Below, in pieces: positions 54,901-63,006 of a DNA stretch of 64,000 bases. Numbering within the stretch: the first letter of the stretch is position 1; every line of letters starts with the position of its first letter. Both the position numbers and the translations under genes were made by a program. Source of the stretch: Couchioplanes azureus (GTDB lineage: Bacteria; Actinomycetota; Actinomycetes; Mycobacteriales; Micromonosporaceae); assembly GCF_014648355.1 (NCBI RefSeq), contig NZ_BMQY01000002.1, positions 310,001 through 374,000 on the forward strand, read 5' to 3'. The notes under the pieces are model-generated. The model saw only the letters and a list, made by a program, of their open reading frames with translations. It was not told the DNA's origin and ran no database searches.

Positions 54901-54994
54901 TCGACAGCCGGGAAATGTTGATCATCTGGATGCCGGCGAGCACCCTGGGCCCGACGAGATCGTCCACGTCCGGGCCGCTACCGGGTGCCGTCAA
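51917..54994 (-). CDS. SMC/MukB-like ATPase of a four-gene condensin-type system
   Basis: The 1,025-residue protein has SMC architecture. The N-terminal ATPase half has Walker A GPSDSNGAGKSS (Lys58). Two Ala/Glu/Arg-rich coiled-coil arms flank a compact hinge-like middle (about 440-560; VRALRAAGITGVPLVDAISL, then VWEARLLPYRHAVVV). The C-terminal half has Walker B LLLVLDELG (Asp933, Glu934). Short arms and hinge style resemble JetC/MksB/RecF-like SMCs rather than the housekeeping SMC. The expected signature LSGG is replaced by LSSYRLRGNTAQMDDKA. The TTG start overlaps the upstream stop (TTGA) and has AGGGAGA before it; a GTG at 54967 is an alternative. It is probably a DNA-translocating complex. 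Confidence 0.82.
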   Translation of the reverse strand: MTAPGSGPDVDDLVGPRVLAGIQMINISRLSTHPVPITSRGLITVAGQGPSDSNGAGKSSFIAGLSLLHADDQWRLQSGAQAAAELLFTAELAGQESLHANADRGYIVGVFVPPGAHCVAELEADTLTVWLRINRQAPHLELRWAPHLHVAYGDTENERAGGADRLWDELPRSNGRTDIRANRLARTLYGGTVRCVSFLSTSVRASLTANLLAQPLNELSPERIFAAVGALTGLNREIDDEQQARQQEHQHAVDAQQARQEYAQWSDRMAVVEDAVRSREQARTLLAEARDSWTSRCARHLVDGVARDADLAAELDRLAARRDELDEQIETAAGDLARLADDATFEASYRRRVAEHEEALAAAQDLRTQQSHHIGQLEQLTARIRTLRAAADAADGRTLAEAETELRDATAAIRDAERHKGVTQQAVTRARAALAAAERGEDVADPQVRALRAAGITGVPLVDAISLTEEQRPVWEARLLPYRHAVVVADAAPAVKVLADVPGSLVVEADPPGLPAGAGLPAAADPALTVHRFLGVLRDRAGDAAADLDTAAGVHGTAGFGEAITGRAGRIHAAREALHRAALADEAADDGIRRARGDRDRSGEHVRAARAAIEAGALDGQVAELRARNARIGEALESLAARLAASRAGYEAALGERNARDQRITAARAQRDALRREREHEHASWLLTAGERATLDLPGRHDAWQGTVASAERHLLTLGEREQKRSTAEWDDLCAYQADRAREACFPADTPAEQIPEELQVVDERRRDRRSGAHLRLVPQVLRIVGAYLDELAEIDEQTLDQIHTERAVRTQTLHSAETHLHEAQLASAALRATLATAIKAKLRRVAAEFDQLDQAYGGYGAGLDFPEPEPPADPQKPWQWTITPRWRRGEGKPLSSYRLRGNTAQMDDKAVKLVCAAALAGSHDRPLLLVLDELGRNLGAAHRRDAVALFENIGRDRAISVVGALQDDMERYAIGASSLYIKLRRTSDAFPYNQAPVVVGSEAESARIALLAEWMTSYRPPPPT

Positions 54995-55650
54995 CGCTGG
55001 TTCTCCCTGCTCGAGGTGCGGCACCGACGCCGGCGGACGGCGGCGGCGAGGGGGTGGTCCGGTGCGGCGGCGATGATCAGCTGGTCCTGCAGCCGGGCCC
55101 GCGCCGCCGGGGTCAGGCGCAGCAGTTGCGGGCCGGGCACGTACCCGCCGTCGGTGTCGCCGCCGCGGACCCGGCGCAGCACTCCGGCGGACACCAGCTT
55201 GCTCAGCGCGGCCTTGGCGGCCCCCGGCGGCACCTTGCCGGTCCGCAGGACGTCCTGCTCGGTCGCCGGGTACGTGCTCGTCCACTCGTCCTGGCCGAGC
55301 CGTTCCTCGCTGCGCGGGATCGCGACGGAGTACACCAGCACGAGCACCAGCACCGCCCGCTCGACCGCGGTCAGGGGCTGCCAGCCTCCGGCGGTCAGCT
55401 CCGCGGCGACGGTGTCGTCGTAGCCGGTGGTGAACCGCAGGGCGTCGACCTGGACGAGCACCCGGCCGGTGCGGCTCAGCAGCCGTTCGAGGCGCTCCCG
55501 GCCGGTCGGGTCGCGCAGGGCGGGAAGCTCCTGGCGATGAACCGGTTCGCGGGAGTGCTCCAGCAGCGCGTACGCCGCCTCGACCTGTTCGCGCTGGCGG
55601 TCGCTCAACGAGCCGAGCACCGCGTCGAACAGCGGGTTCGCGCCGGTCAC
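54991..55650 (-). CDS. Predicted winged-helix (kite/MukE-JetB-like) subunit of the SMC system
   Basis: The 219-residue protein looks mostly helical with winged-helix segments: VHRQELPALRDPTGRERLERLLSRTGRVLVQVDALRFT, then a second one (EQDVLRTGKVPPGAAKAALSKLVSAGVLRRVRGG, YVPGPQLLRLTPAARARLQDQLI). Position between a kleisin-like gene and the SMC gene, size and tandem winged helices fit a kite protein, which binds the kleisin and DNA. This is an inference from layout; no signature motif exists for the family. AGGAGG precedes the GTG, which overlaps the upstream stop by GTGA. Confidence 0.6.
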   Translation of the reverse strand: MTGANPLFDAVLGSLSDRQREQVEAAYALLEHSREPVHRQELPALRDPTGRERLERLLSRTGRVLVQVDALRFTTGYDDTVAAELTAGGWQPLTAVERAVLVLVLVYSVAIPRSEERLGQDEWTSTYPATEQDVLRTGKVPPGAAKAALSKLVSAGVLRRVRGGDTDGGYVPGPQLLRLTPAARARLQDQLIIAAAPDHPLAAAVRRRRCRTSSRENQR

Positions 55651-56186
55651 CGTGCCTCCTGCCGCGCGCCGGGGACGGCGTCGGGGATCAGCCGCCACAG
55701 CTCCCGGAGCGTGCTGAGTTCCAGCGGGCCCCAGGTCGCCACCCGCGGCCCGAGCCGGACCGTACCCGGGGTCCGCAGCACCCATCGGGACGTCTCCAGG
55801 CGGCGCAGCCCGGCGGTCAGCAGCCGCTGCCGGCCGGTCCGGTCCCGGCCCGGGTGCAGCAGCTCCAGCACCCGGTCGACGTGGGCCAGGTCCGCGGGCC
55901 GTCCCGGCCACGGGTCCGTTCCCGGGTCGGGCCAGCAGCAGCGCAGGCACGCGGCGAAGACCCGCAGGGTGCCCGCGCTGTCCGGCAGGGTCGGGGCCGG
56001 CTGGCCGTACTCGGCGAGCACCTGCGGACCGGCGCCGGGCGCGACGGCCGGCAGGAACCACACCGACCGCGCGTCCGGCTCGACGAGCCGCACCATGCCC
56101 GCCGGGGACGCGGTGCCGGCCGGGGCCTGCTGCGGTCCACCGGATCGGACCTTCGCCCACCACAGGGCGGTCTCCCGCTCGTTCAC
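55647..56186 (-). CDS. Unknown small subunit inside the SMC operon
   Basis: I do not recognise this 179-residue protein. It has a Trp-rich start (ETALWWAKV), a central helical part (LRVFAACLRCCWPDPG, then LAHVDRVLELLHPGRDRTGRQRLLTAGLRRLETSRWVLR) and a C-terminal LRELWRLIPDAV. The middle could be a small winged helix. It starts with a GTG overlapping the kleisin-like gene stop (GTGA) and ends overlapping the next GTG. Strict coupling on both sides argues that it is a stoichiometric subunit. It is too short to be JetD/MksG and shows no TOPRIM-type Glu/Asp motifs. Confidence 0.65.
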   Translation of the reverse strand: MNERETALWWAKVRSGGPQQAPAGTASPAGMVRLVEPDARSVWFLPAVAPGAGPQVLAEYGQPAPTLPDSAGTLRVFAACLRCCWPDPGTDPWPGRPADLAHVDRVLELLHPGRDRTGRQRLLTAGLRRLETSRWVLRTPGTVRLGPRVATWGPLELSTLRELWRLIPDAVPGARQEAR

Positions 56187-57397
56187 GCCGGGACCGCCTG
56201 GTCGCCGCGGCGGCGCAACCAGCCGTCGGTGACCCAGGCCGGCTCGGACGCCGGGTCGATGCGCAGCCCGTCCTCCCAGGTGAGCGCGTACGGCAGCTCG
56301 GTGCGCAACTGGATCGCGGTCAGGTCGGACAGGACCCGCCGCGCGGCCGGCCAGTTCCCCGCGGCGGCCAGCAACTCGGCGACACCGACCCGGTCCCGGC
56401 TCCCGAGCAGCCGCTCCGCGCGGGCGGCGAGGACCTCCGCCTCGGTGTCGGCGGGTGCCGCGACCGGGCCGTCGTCCTCGATCCGCGGTCGCGGCGGCGG
56501 GGTGCGTCCGGCGTCGCCACGCAGGCCCTCCTCGACCGCGTCGAGCAGGTCGTCCGCCGTGAAGCACGGGTCCAAGGCGTCGAACAGCAGGCCGTCGGCC
56601 GCGGCCGCCAGCTCGTCCACGCTCGCGTCCCGGGCGAAGCTGCGCCACCGCTCGGCCGGGAGCAGCCCCAGCGCCCGGGTCCGGCCGGCCTGGTCGATCA
56701 GCCGGCGCGCGGCCGTGGTGACCGCGTCCCGGTAGGCGCCCAGCGCCATCCGCAGGTCGGTGCACTCGCTCAGCAGCTCCGGCCACCGGCTCGCCGAGCG
56801 GTTGTGGTAGAGCCGCGCCTGCTCCAGCAGCTCGCTGTTGCCCAGCATCGGCTGCGCCTGCGAGCGCAGCGACTCCACCGTCCCGCCCCGGGCCAGCTGC
56901 ATGATCGGGTTGGCGAGCAGCCGGAACACGTGCGTCAGCTCGCGCAGGTGCGAGCGCGCGTCGTCGCGCGTGGTGGCGGGGTCGTCGGCCGCCAGCCGGG
57001 CGATCGACAGCATCCGGTGCAGCTCGCCGAGCCCGCCGGTCCGGGCCAGGCGGCGCAGGAACAGCAGCATCACGTACGGTGCGAACGCCGCCTGGTAGTA
57101 CATCTCGTGCGGGCGCTCGTTGACCCGGGTCACCGCCCGGTACGAGCGCAGCACCTCGAACCGGCGCCGGACCGCCACCGCCGGCGCGTCCCCGCAGGCG
57201 GCGACGACCTGCTCCACGGTCAGCCCGGCCGGGCCCGCGTCCGCGAACGCCTGCAGGATCGACTCGTCGACGCGGACGGACTCGGGGTCGTCGACCATGC
57301 CGTTCGCCTCCCGGGCGAGGACGGCGAAGACCTGCCGATATACCCCCAGAACGGCGGAGCCGGCGGTCTGTTCCTCGAACGGCAGCGCGGAATTCAC
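56183..57397 (-). CDS. Predicted kleisin-like (MukF/JetA-like) subunit of the SMC system
   Basis: The 404-residue, first-encoded protein has an N-terminal winged-helix-like part (about 40-95: [25 protein letters not shown], then [19 protein letters not shown]). A long helical middle contains [36 protein letters not shown]. After an acidic/Pro linker, a C-terminal winged-helix-like part follows ([37 protein letters not shown]). Winged helices at both ends with a helical connector is the layout of bacterial kleisins. Function is inferred from this and from gene order. The GTG has no Shine-Dalgarno but CACAAT ends 6 nt upstream, so it may be leaderless. It is divergent from a chemoreceptor gene. 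Confidence 0.6.
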   Translation of the reverse strand: MNSALPFEEQTAGSAVLGVYRQVFAVLAREANGMVDDPESVRVDESILQAFADAGPAGLTVEQVVAACGDAPAVAVRRRFEVLRSYRAVTRVNERPHEMYYQAAFAPYVMLLFLRRLARTGGLGELHRMLSIARLAADDPATTRDDARSHLRELTHVFRLLANPIMQLARGGTVESLRSQAQPMLGNSELLEQARLYHNRSASRWPELLSECTDLRMALGAYRDAVTTAARRLIDQAGRTRALGLLPAERWRSFARDASVDELAAAADGLLFDALDPCFTADDLLDAVEEGLRGDAGRTPPPRPRIEDDGPVAAPADTEAEVLAARAERLLGSRDRVGVAELLAAAGNWPAARRVLSDLTAIQLRTELPYALTWEDGLRIDPASEPAWVTDGWLRRRGDQAVPA

Positions 57398-57507
57398 GGC
57401 CCGATTGTGCACTGCATCCTGCAGGCTCAGCGATCCAGGACGCCATGCCGATCTTTCCCTCGGGTGCCCGGGACCGCCCGGCCGCCCGTCGGACACCGGG
57501 AGGACCC

Positions 57508-59469
57508 GTGCACGGCATCCGTACCCGCCTCGTCGCGAGCGTGCTGGTCATCATCGCCGTGGCGCTCGGCGCGCTGGTCGCGATCACCACCGTGCGCACG
57601 ACCGCCCTGAGCCAGCGGCAGGCCGCGGAGCACATGGAGGAGCTGGCCCGCCGGGAGGCCGGCCAGGTCGGGGCCCGGATCGACGTGGCCGTGCACGCCG
57701 CCCGGGAACTGGCCGGGGCGATGGTCACCCTCAAGGCCGCCGGGATCACCGACCGGACCGCGGTGAGCCACCTGGTGCGCGACACCCTCGGCCGGCACCC
57801 GGAGTTCGTCGGCATGTCCACCGGCTGGGAGCCCGACGCCTTCGACGGCCGCGACGCCGAGTTCCGCGGCAAGGCGCCGAGCGACGCCACCGGCCGCTTC
57901 ATCCCGTACTGGTACCGCGACGGCGAGGCGCTCGAGGCCGACCCGCTGGTGGACTACGAGACGCCCGGCGCCGGCGACTGGTACCTGGTGCCCCGCAAGA
58001 CCGGCAAGAGCATGGTGGTCGACCCGTACGTCTACCCGATCAACGGCAAGGACGTGCTGATGACGACCGCCACCGCCCCGGTCATGGTGGACGGCAAGTT
58101 CGCCGGGGTGGTCACCGTGGACCTGGCGCTGGCCGAGCTGAGCGCCGAGCTGGGCGCCCGCCGGCCGTACGGCACCGGGTACCTCTCGCTGGTCACCGCC
58201 GGCGGCGTGGTCGTGACCCATCCCCGCGCGGAACTGCTCGGCAAGCCGCTGACCGGGGACGTCGCCGGCCGGGTCCCCGCCGCCCTGGGCGAGGCCGGCG
58301 CCGCGCGCTGGACCGGCCGCGACCAGCATCTGGGCGAGGACGCCACCGCGGTCGTCGCCCGCGTCGGGCTCGCCACCGGCGACTCCTGGGCGCTGCTGGT
58401 CGCGGTGCCGGACGCCTCGATCACCGCGCCGGCGGACGCGCTGCGCACGTGGCTGCTGCTCGCCGCCGCGCTGGCGTTCCTGGTCGCCGGCGTCGTGGTG
58501 TGGGTGCTCGGCACCCGGCTGACCCGGCCCCTGCTGTCGCTGCGCGACCGGCTCGCCGAGATCGCCGCCGGGGAGAGCGACCTGAGCCAGCGGGTCGACG
58601 AGTCGCGCCGCGACGAGATCGGCCAGCTCGGCGCCGCGTTCAACCGCTTCACCGGCAAGATCGCCGACGTGGTGCGCCGCATCGACGAGCAGGCCGAGCA
58701 GGTGTCCACCTCGGCGCGGTCGCTCAGCACGATCAGCGACCAGCTCCGGGCCAACGCCGCGCAGACCGCCGAGCGCGCCGACGTCGTGGCCGAGGCGGCC
58801 GGGCGGGTGTCCGGCAACATCACCACCGTGACCGTCGGCGCCGGCGAGATGGGCGCCTCCATCCGGGAGATCTCGGCCAGCACCGCGGAGGCCGCCCAGG
58901 TGGGCGGCCGGGCGACCGAGGCCGCCCGGGCCACCACGCAGACCGTGGCGAAACTGGGCGAATCCTCCGTACAGATCGGCGAGGTGGTCAAGGCGATCAC
59001 CAGCATCGCCGAGCAGACCAATCTGCTGGCACTGAACGCCACCATCGAGGCGGCCCGCGCCGGCGAGGCCGGCAAGGGCTTCGCCGTGGTCGCCGGCGAG
59101 GTCAAGGACCTGGCCCAGGACACCGCCCGGGCGACCGAGGACATCACCCAGCGGGTCCAGGCCATCCAGTCGGACACGCACGCCGCCGTCGCCGCCATCG
59201 AGGAGATCGTCCACGTGGTGACCCGGATCAACGAGCTGCAGACCACGATCGCCGGGGCCGTCGAGGAGCAGACCGCCACCACGCAGGAGATGAGCCGCAA
59301 CGTCGACGAGGCCGCGTCGGGCTCGGCGGACATCGCCGCGACGATCGGCTCGGTGGCCGAGGCCGTGCAGCACACCACCGCGGGCAGCGCCGACACCGGC
59401 CGGGCCGCCGAGGAGCTCGCCGGCCTCGCCGCGCAGCTCAAGACGCTGGTCGGCCAGTTCCGCGCCTAG
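57508..59469 (+). CDS. Methyl-accepting chemotaxis protein with Cache-type sensor
   Basis: The 653-residue receptor has a first membrane helix at about 9-30 and an extracellular dCache-like sensor to about 305. It includes [29 protein letters not shown] and [33 protein letters not shown]. The second membrane helix is at about 311-335, then HAMP ([24 protein letters not shown]). A long cytoplasmic signalling domain has the hairpin tip [38 protein letters not shown]. It signals through CheW/CheA, and implies a motile stage such as zoospores. GGGAGG precedes the GTG at 57508. No che genes are adjacent; the ligand is unknown. Confidence 0.92.
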   Translation: MHGIRTRLVASVLVIIAVALGALVAITTVRTTALSQRQAAEHMEELARREAGQVGARIDVAVHAARELAGAMVTLKAAGITDRTAVSHLVRDTLGRHPEFVGMSTGWEPDAFDGRDAEFRGKAPSDATGRFIPYWYRDGEALEADPLVDYETPGAGDWYLVPRKTGKSMVVDPYVYPINGKDVLMTTATAPVMVDGKFAGVVTVDLALAELSAELGARRPYGTGYLSLVTAGGVVVTHPRAELLGKPLTGDVAGRVPAALGEAGAARWTGRDQHLGEDATAVVARVGLATGDSWALLVAVPDASITAPADALRTWLLLAAALAFLVAGVVVWVLGTRLTRPLLSLRDRLAEIAAGESDLSQRVDESRRDEIGQLGAAFNRFTGKIADVVRRIDEQAEQVSTSARSLSTISDQLRANAAQTAERADVVAEAAGRVSGNITTVTVGAGEMGASIREISASTAEAAQVGGRATEAARATTQTVAKLGESSVQIGEVVKAITSIAEQTNLLALNATIEAARAGEAGKGFAVVAGEVKDLAQDTARATEDITQRVQAIQSDTHAAVAAIEEIVHVVTRINELQTTIAGAVEEQTATTQEMSRNVDEAASGSADIAATIGSVAEAVQHTTAGSADTGRAAEELAGLAAQLKTLVGQFRA

Positions 59470-59532
59470 CCGGGCCGGCATCGATCGACGTCCGTCGTTT
59501 GCCCTACGGGGGCCGGGGGTAGCGCCTGGGCC

Positions 59533-60978
59533 ATGACGGTGACGCGGGAGAAGACCTTCTTGGGGCAGCCCCGGGCGCTCGCCCACCTGTTCGGGGTGGA
59601 GCTGTGGGAACGGTTCTCGTTCTACGGCATGCAGGGCATCCTGCTGATCTACCTGTACTACCCGGCCGCCGACGGCGGCCTGGGGATCGGCGAGGACACC
59701 GCCACCAGCATCGTGGGCGCGTACGGCGGAGCCGTCTACCTGTCGACGATCCTCGGCGCCTGGGTCGCCGACCGGCTGCTGGGCTCCGAACGCGTCCTGT
59801 TCCTCAGCGCGGTGCTGGTGATGTGCGGGCACCTCGCGCTGGCGCTGCTGCCGGGGCTGCCGGGCGTCGCCGCGGGCCTGGTGCTGATCGCGGTCGGCAG
59901 CGGCGGCGTGAAGGCCAACGCCACCTCGCTGGTGGGCACCCTCTACGACGAGCACGACGAACGCCGCGACGCGGGCTTCTCGCTGTTCTATCTGGGCATC
60001 AACCTCGGTGCCCTGGCCGGGCCGCTGCTGACCGGGCTGCTGCAGAAGAGCGCCGGCTTCCACGTCGGCTTCGGCCTGGCGGCGGTCGGCATGGCCATCG
60101 GCCTCGCACAGTACGCCGCCGGCCGGCGCCGACTGCCCGAGTCGGCGAACGAGGTGCCCCATCCGCTGCCCGCCGGCAGGCGGGCGACGGCCGCCGGCGC
60201 GTTCGGCGCCGTCCTGGCGGCGGTCGTGGTCCTGGCGGTGACCGGCGTCCTGGCCGCGGACCGGCTCGCCACCGTCGTCGTGGTGGTCAGCGCGGCCGCC
60301 GCCCTCTGCTACTTCGTGGTGATCCTCGCCAGCCGCGAGGTCACCGCGGTGGAGCGGCGGCGGGTCTACGCGTTCATCCCGATGTTCCTCGCCAGCGCCG
60401 CGTTCTGGTCGCTGTACCAGCAGCAGTTCACGGTCGTGACGCTCTACTCCGACCAGCGGCTCGACCGGACGGTTCTGGGCTGGGAGATGCCGGTGTCCTG
60501 GGTGCAGTCGATCAATCCGGTGTTCGTCATCCTGCTCTCCGGGGCCTTCGCCGCACTGTGGACACGCCTCGGCGACCGCCAGCCGTCGTCCCCGGTGAAG
60601 TTCGCCACCGGTACGGCGATCATGGGTGTCGCCTTCCTGCTGTTCCTGCCGCTCGCCGGGGGCGGGCCGAACAGCGCGCCGCTGCTGGCCCTCGCCGGGA
60701 TCCTCTTCGTCTTCACCGTGGCGGAGCTCCTGCTGTCGCCGGTCGGGCTGTCCCTGGCCACCAAGCTCGCTCCGCGCGCCTTCCACACCCAGATGGTGGC
60801 CCTCTTCTTCCTGTCCGTGGCGCTGGGCACCGCCCTGTCGGGCACCCTGGCCCGCTACTACAGCGCCGACGCCGAGGTCGCGTACTTCGGGGTGCTCGGC
60901 GTCGTGGCGATCGTGCTGGGACTGGCGCTGGCGCTCGCCGCGCGGCCGATCTCCCGGCTGATGGGCGGCGTCCGGTAG
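59533..60978 (+). CDS. POT/PTR family proton-coupled peptide transporter
   Basis: The 481-residue protein has about 14 hydrophobic segments. The proton-coupling motif ExxER is present at the N-terminus (ELWERFSFYGMQGIL), followed by the POT signatures GAYGGAVYLSTILGAWVADR and FSLFYLGINLGALAGPLL. It imports di- and tripeptides with protons across the cytoplasmic membrane. It follows the chemoreceptor gene by 63 nt in the same direction; a link between peptide sensing and uptake is possible but not shown. Confidence 0.92.
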   Translation: MTVTREKTFLGQPRALAHLFGVELWERFSFYGMQGILLIYLYYPAADGGLGIGEDTATSIVGAYGGAVYLSTILGAWVADRLLGSERVLFLSAVLVMCGHLALALLPGLPGVAAGLVLIAVGSGGVKANATSLVGTLYDEHDERRDAGFSLFYLGINLGALAGPLLTGLLQKSAGFHVGFGLAAVGMAIGLAQYAAGRRRLPESANEVPHPLPAGRRATAAGAFGAVLAAVVVLAVTGVLAADRLATVVVVVSAAAALCYFVVILASREVTAVERRRVYAFIPMFLASAAFWSLYQQQFTVVTLYSDQRLDRTVLGWEMPVSWVQSINPVFVILLSGAFAALWTRLGDRQPSSPVKFATGTAIMGVAFLLFLPLAGGGPNSAPLLALAGILFVFTVAELLLSPVGLSLATKLAPRAFHTQMVALFFLSVALGTALSGTLARYYSADAEVAYFGVLGVVAIVLGLALALAARPISRLMGGVR

Positions 60979-61185
60979 GCGACGGAGCGTGAGCGGCCGG
61001 GCGCCGCTACGTACACAGAACGAGGTCCGCTCCATCTAACGGTGGAGAACCCGCGCGCCGGGTCTGCTCTTCGACCGATGCCCGGGGTAGCGCGCTGATG
61101 GCACTCTCTCGTCGACCGGCAGATCTTGGCGTCGATGGACCGACGCGGATCGCCGGACATCGGACGGTTCGACGGGGAGGCATTC
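60979..61185. other. Intergenic region before the MprF-like gene
   Basis: The gap holds a small inverted repeat (CTCCA...TGGAG near 61032-61049) that may end the transporter transcript. The in-frame codons upstream of 61186 (TTG at 61126, ATG at 61135) lack ribosome sites. No gene is seen. Confidence 0.4.
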
Positions 61186-63006
61186 GTGGCGCGACAGGAT
61201 GGCGGTACGACGGCGGTGGAGGAGCAGGCCGCACCGCGGTCCGCTCGCTGGCGCACGTGGCGCCGGCGGGTACCGGCGGTCGCCGCCGTGCTGTGCGGCA
61301 TCGTCGGCACGCTGGGCATCCTGGCCGCCCTCGGCGCGGTCCGGGCCGAGCTCGCCGGGGACGCGACGCTGTGGTCCGGGTTGCCCGCCATGAGTACGGC
61401 CGCGGGCGGCGTCCTGTACCTCGTCGTGGCCCGTGGCCTGAGCCGCCGGCAGCGCGCCGCCTGGGTGTGGCTGGTGTGCCTGATGACGGTCACGATCGTG
61501 CTGACGGCCGCCGGGGCGCTGGTGGACAGCGGGCACCGCTACGGCGGGCACGGCACCGGGCTGCGCCTGGGCGTCGGCGTGCTGCTGCTGGCCGCCGTGG
61601 TCGCCGCGGGCGGCGAGTTCCCGGTGACCCGGCCGCGGGCCCGCCGGTCGGCCACCGCGCTGCTGGCCTCCCTCGCGGTGCTGGGGCCGGTCGCGAGCTG
61701 GTTGATGCTGACGGCGTTCAGCCCCGGCACCGCCAGCGGCACCCACCGCGCCCTCTGCGGCGCCTGGTACCTGGTACGCGGGCTGGTGGGCGTCCGGCAG
61801 CCGCAGCTGCACGCGGCCCCGCCGGGCTGGATCCCGGTGACCGCCGGCCTCGCCGGTGCCGCGATCGTGATCCTCGCGGCGTACCTGAGCCTGCGCCCGG
61901 GTCGCGCCACCGGGCAGGCGGCGAGCACCCAGCAGCCGCGGCTGCGCGAGCTGCTGACCGCGCACGGCGGTCAGGACTCGCTCGGCTACTTCGCCCTGCG
62001 CGACGACAAGACCAGCATCCTGTCCGCCACGGGCAAGTCGGCGGTCTGCTACCGCGTGGTCAACGGGGTGAGCCTCGCCTCCGGCGACCCGATCGGCGTC
62101 CAGGCGGACTGGCCGGTCGCCATCGCGGCCTGGCGCGAGCAGGCCGAGGCCAACGGCTGGATCCCGGCGGTCCTGGGCGCCAGCACGGCCGGCGCGCGAG
62201 CCTACTCCCGGGCGGGCCTGCGGGTACTGGAGATCGGCGACGAGGCGGTGCTGCACACCGGCGAGTTCAGCCTGGACGGCCGGCCGATGCGCGCGGTCCG
62301 CCAGGCCGTGCACCGCGTCCGGCGGGCCGGGTACGAGGTGCGCATCCACCGCGTCGGCGACGTCGCACCCAGCACGATGGACGAACTGTCGCACTACGCC
62401 GACCAGTGGCGGGACGGATCCGTGGAGCGCGGCTTCTCCATGGCCCTGGGCCGCTTCGCCCACCCGGACGACCTGGAGTACGTGGTGGCCGAGGTGCGCG
62501 ACGCCGAGGGCCGGCCCGCGGGCGTGCTCGGCTTCGTCCCGTGGGGCGCCGACGGCCTCTCGCTCGACCTCATGCGCAAGGACCCGGACAGCCCCAACGG
62601 CATCTTCGAGTTCATGATCGTGGAGCTGCTGGCGCGCGCCGAGGCGATGGGCGTCCGGCGCGTCTCGCTCAACTTCGCCATGTTCCGCTCGGTCTTCGCC
62701 CGCGGCGAGCAGCTCGGCGCCGGCCCGCTGCTGCGCGGGTGGCGCGGCCTGCTCCTGTTCGCCTCCCGGTGGTGGCAGCTCGAGTCGCTCTACCGGGCCA
62801 ACGTGAAGTACCAGCCCAGCTGGGTGCCCCGCTTCATCTGCTACCCGCGCGGCCGGGACCTGCCCCGGGTCGCCCTGGGTGCCGCCATCGCCGAGGGGTT
62901 CGTCACGCCGCCCGGACGCCGCGGTGCGGTTCCGGCGCCCCGCGCCGAGGCCGTCGCCCCGGCGGTGCTCCCCCGCTCGGCCACGCCGACGGGAGTGTCC
63001 CGGTGA
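61186..63006 (+). CDS. MprF-like aminoacyl-phosphatidylglycerol synthase (DUF2156)
   Basis: The 606-residue protein has about six membrane helices in residues 25-250 and then the soluble DUF2156/LPG_synthase_C domain. That domain includes LGYFALRDDKTSILSATGKSAVCYRVVNGVSLASGDPIG, GRFAHPDDLEYVVAEV, LSLDLMRKDPDSPNGIFEFMIVELL and LNFAMFRSVFARGE. It transfers an amino acid from aminoacyl-tRNA to phosphatidylglycerol, lowering surface charge and often resistance to cationic peptides. The amino acid is not evident. The membrane part is shorter than in full MprF with its flippase. GGGGAGG lies 5 nt before the GTG at 61186. It overlaps the following esterase gene (GTGA). Confidence 0.88.
   Translation: MARQDGGTTAVEEQAAPRSARWRTWRRRVPAVAAVLCGIVGTLGILAALGAVRAELAGDATLWSGLPAMSTAAGGVLYLVVARGLSRRQRAAWVWLVCLMTVTIVLTAAGALVDSGHRYGGHGTGLRLGVGVLLLAAVVAAGGEFPVTRPRARRSATALLASLAVLGPVASWLMLTAFSPGTASGTHRALCGAWYLVRGLVGVRQPQLHAAPPGWIPVTAGLAGAAIVILAAYLSLRPGRATGQAASTQQPRLRELLTAHGGQDSLGYFALRDDKTSILSATGKSAVCYRVVNGVSLASGDPIGVQADWPVAIAAWREQAEANGWIPAVLGASTAGARAYSRAGLRVLEIGDEAVLHTGEFSLDGRPMRAVRQAVHRVRRAGYEVRIHRVGDVAPSTMDELSHYADQWRDGSVERGFSMALGRFAHPDDLEYVVAEVRDAEGRPAGVLGFVPWGADGLSLDLMRKDPDSPNGIFEFMIVELLARAEAMGVRRVSLNFAMFRSVFARGEQLGAGPLLRGWRGLLLFASRWWQLESLYRANVKYQPSWVPRFICYPRGRDLPRVALGAAIAEGFVTPPGRRGAVPAPRAEAVAPAVLPRSATPTGVSR

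Noticed and set aside
55647..56186. The small SMC-operon gene as JetD (nuclease)
   Set aside because: Too short, and no TOPRIM-type acidic motifs are visible.
57427..61035. A 1,202-residue minus-strand frame opposite the chemoreceptor and POT transporter
   Set aside because: His/Arg/Gly-rich antisense artefact; both genes on the plus strand have unmistakable motifs and ribosome sites.
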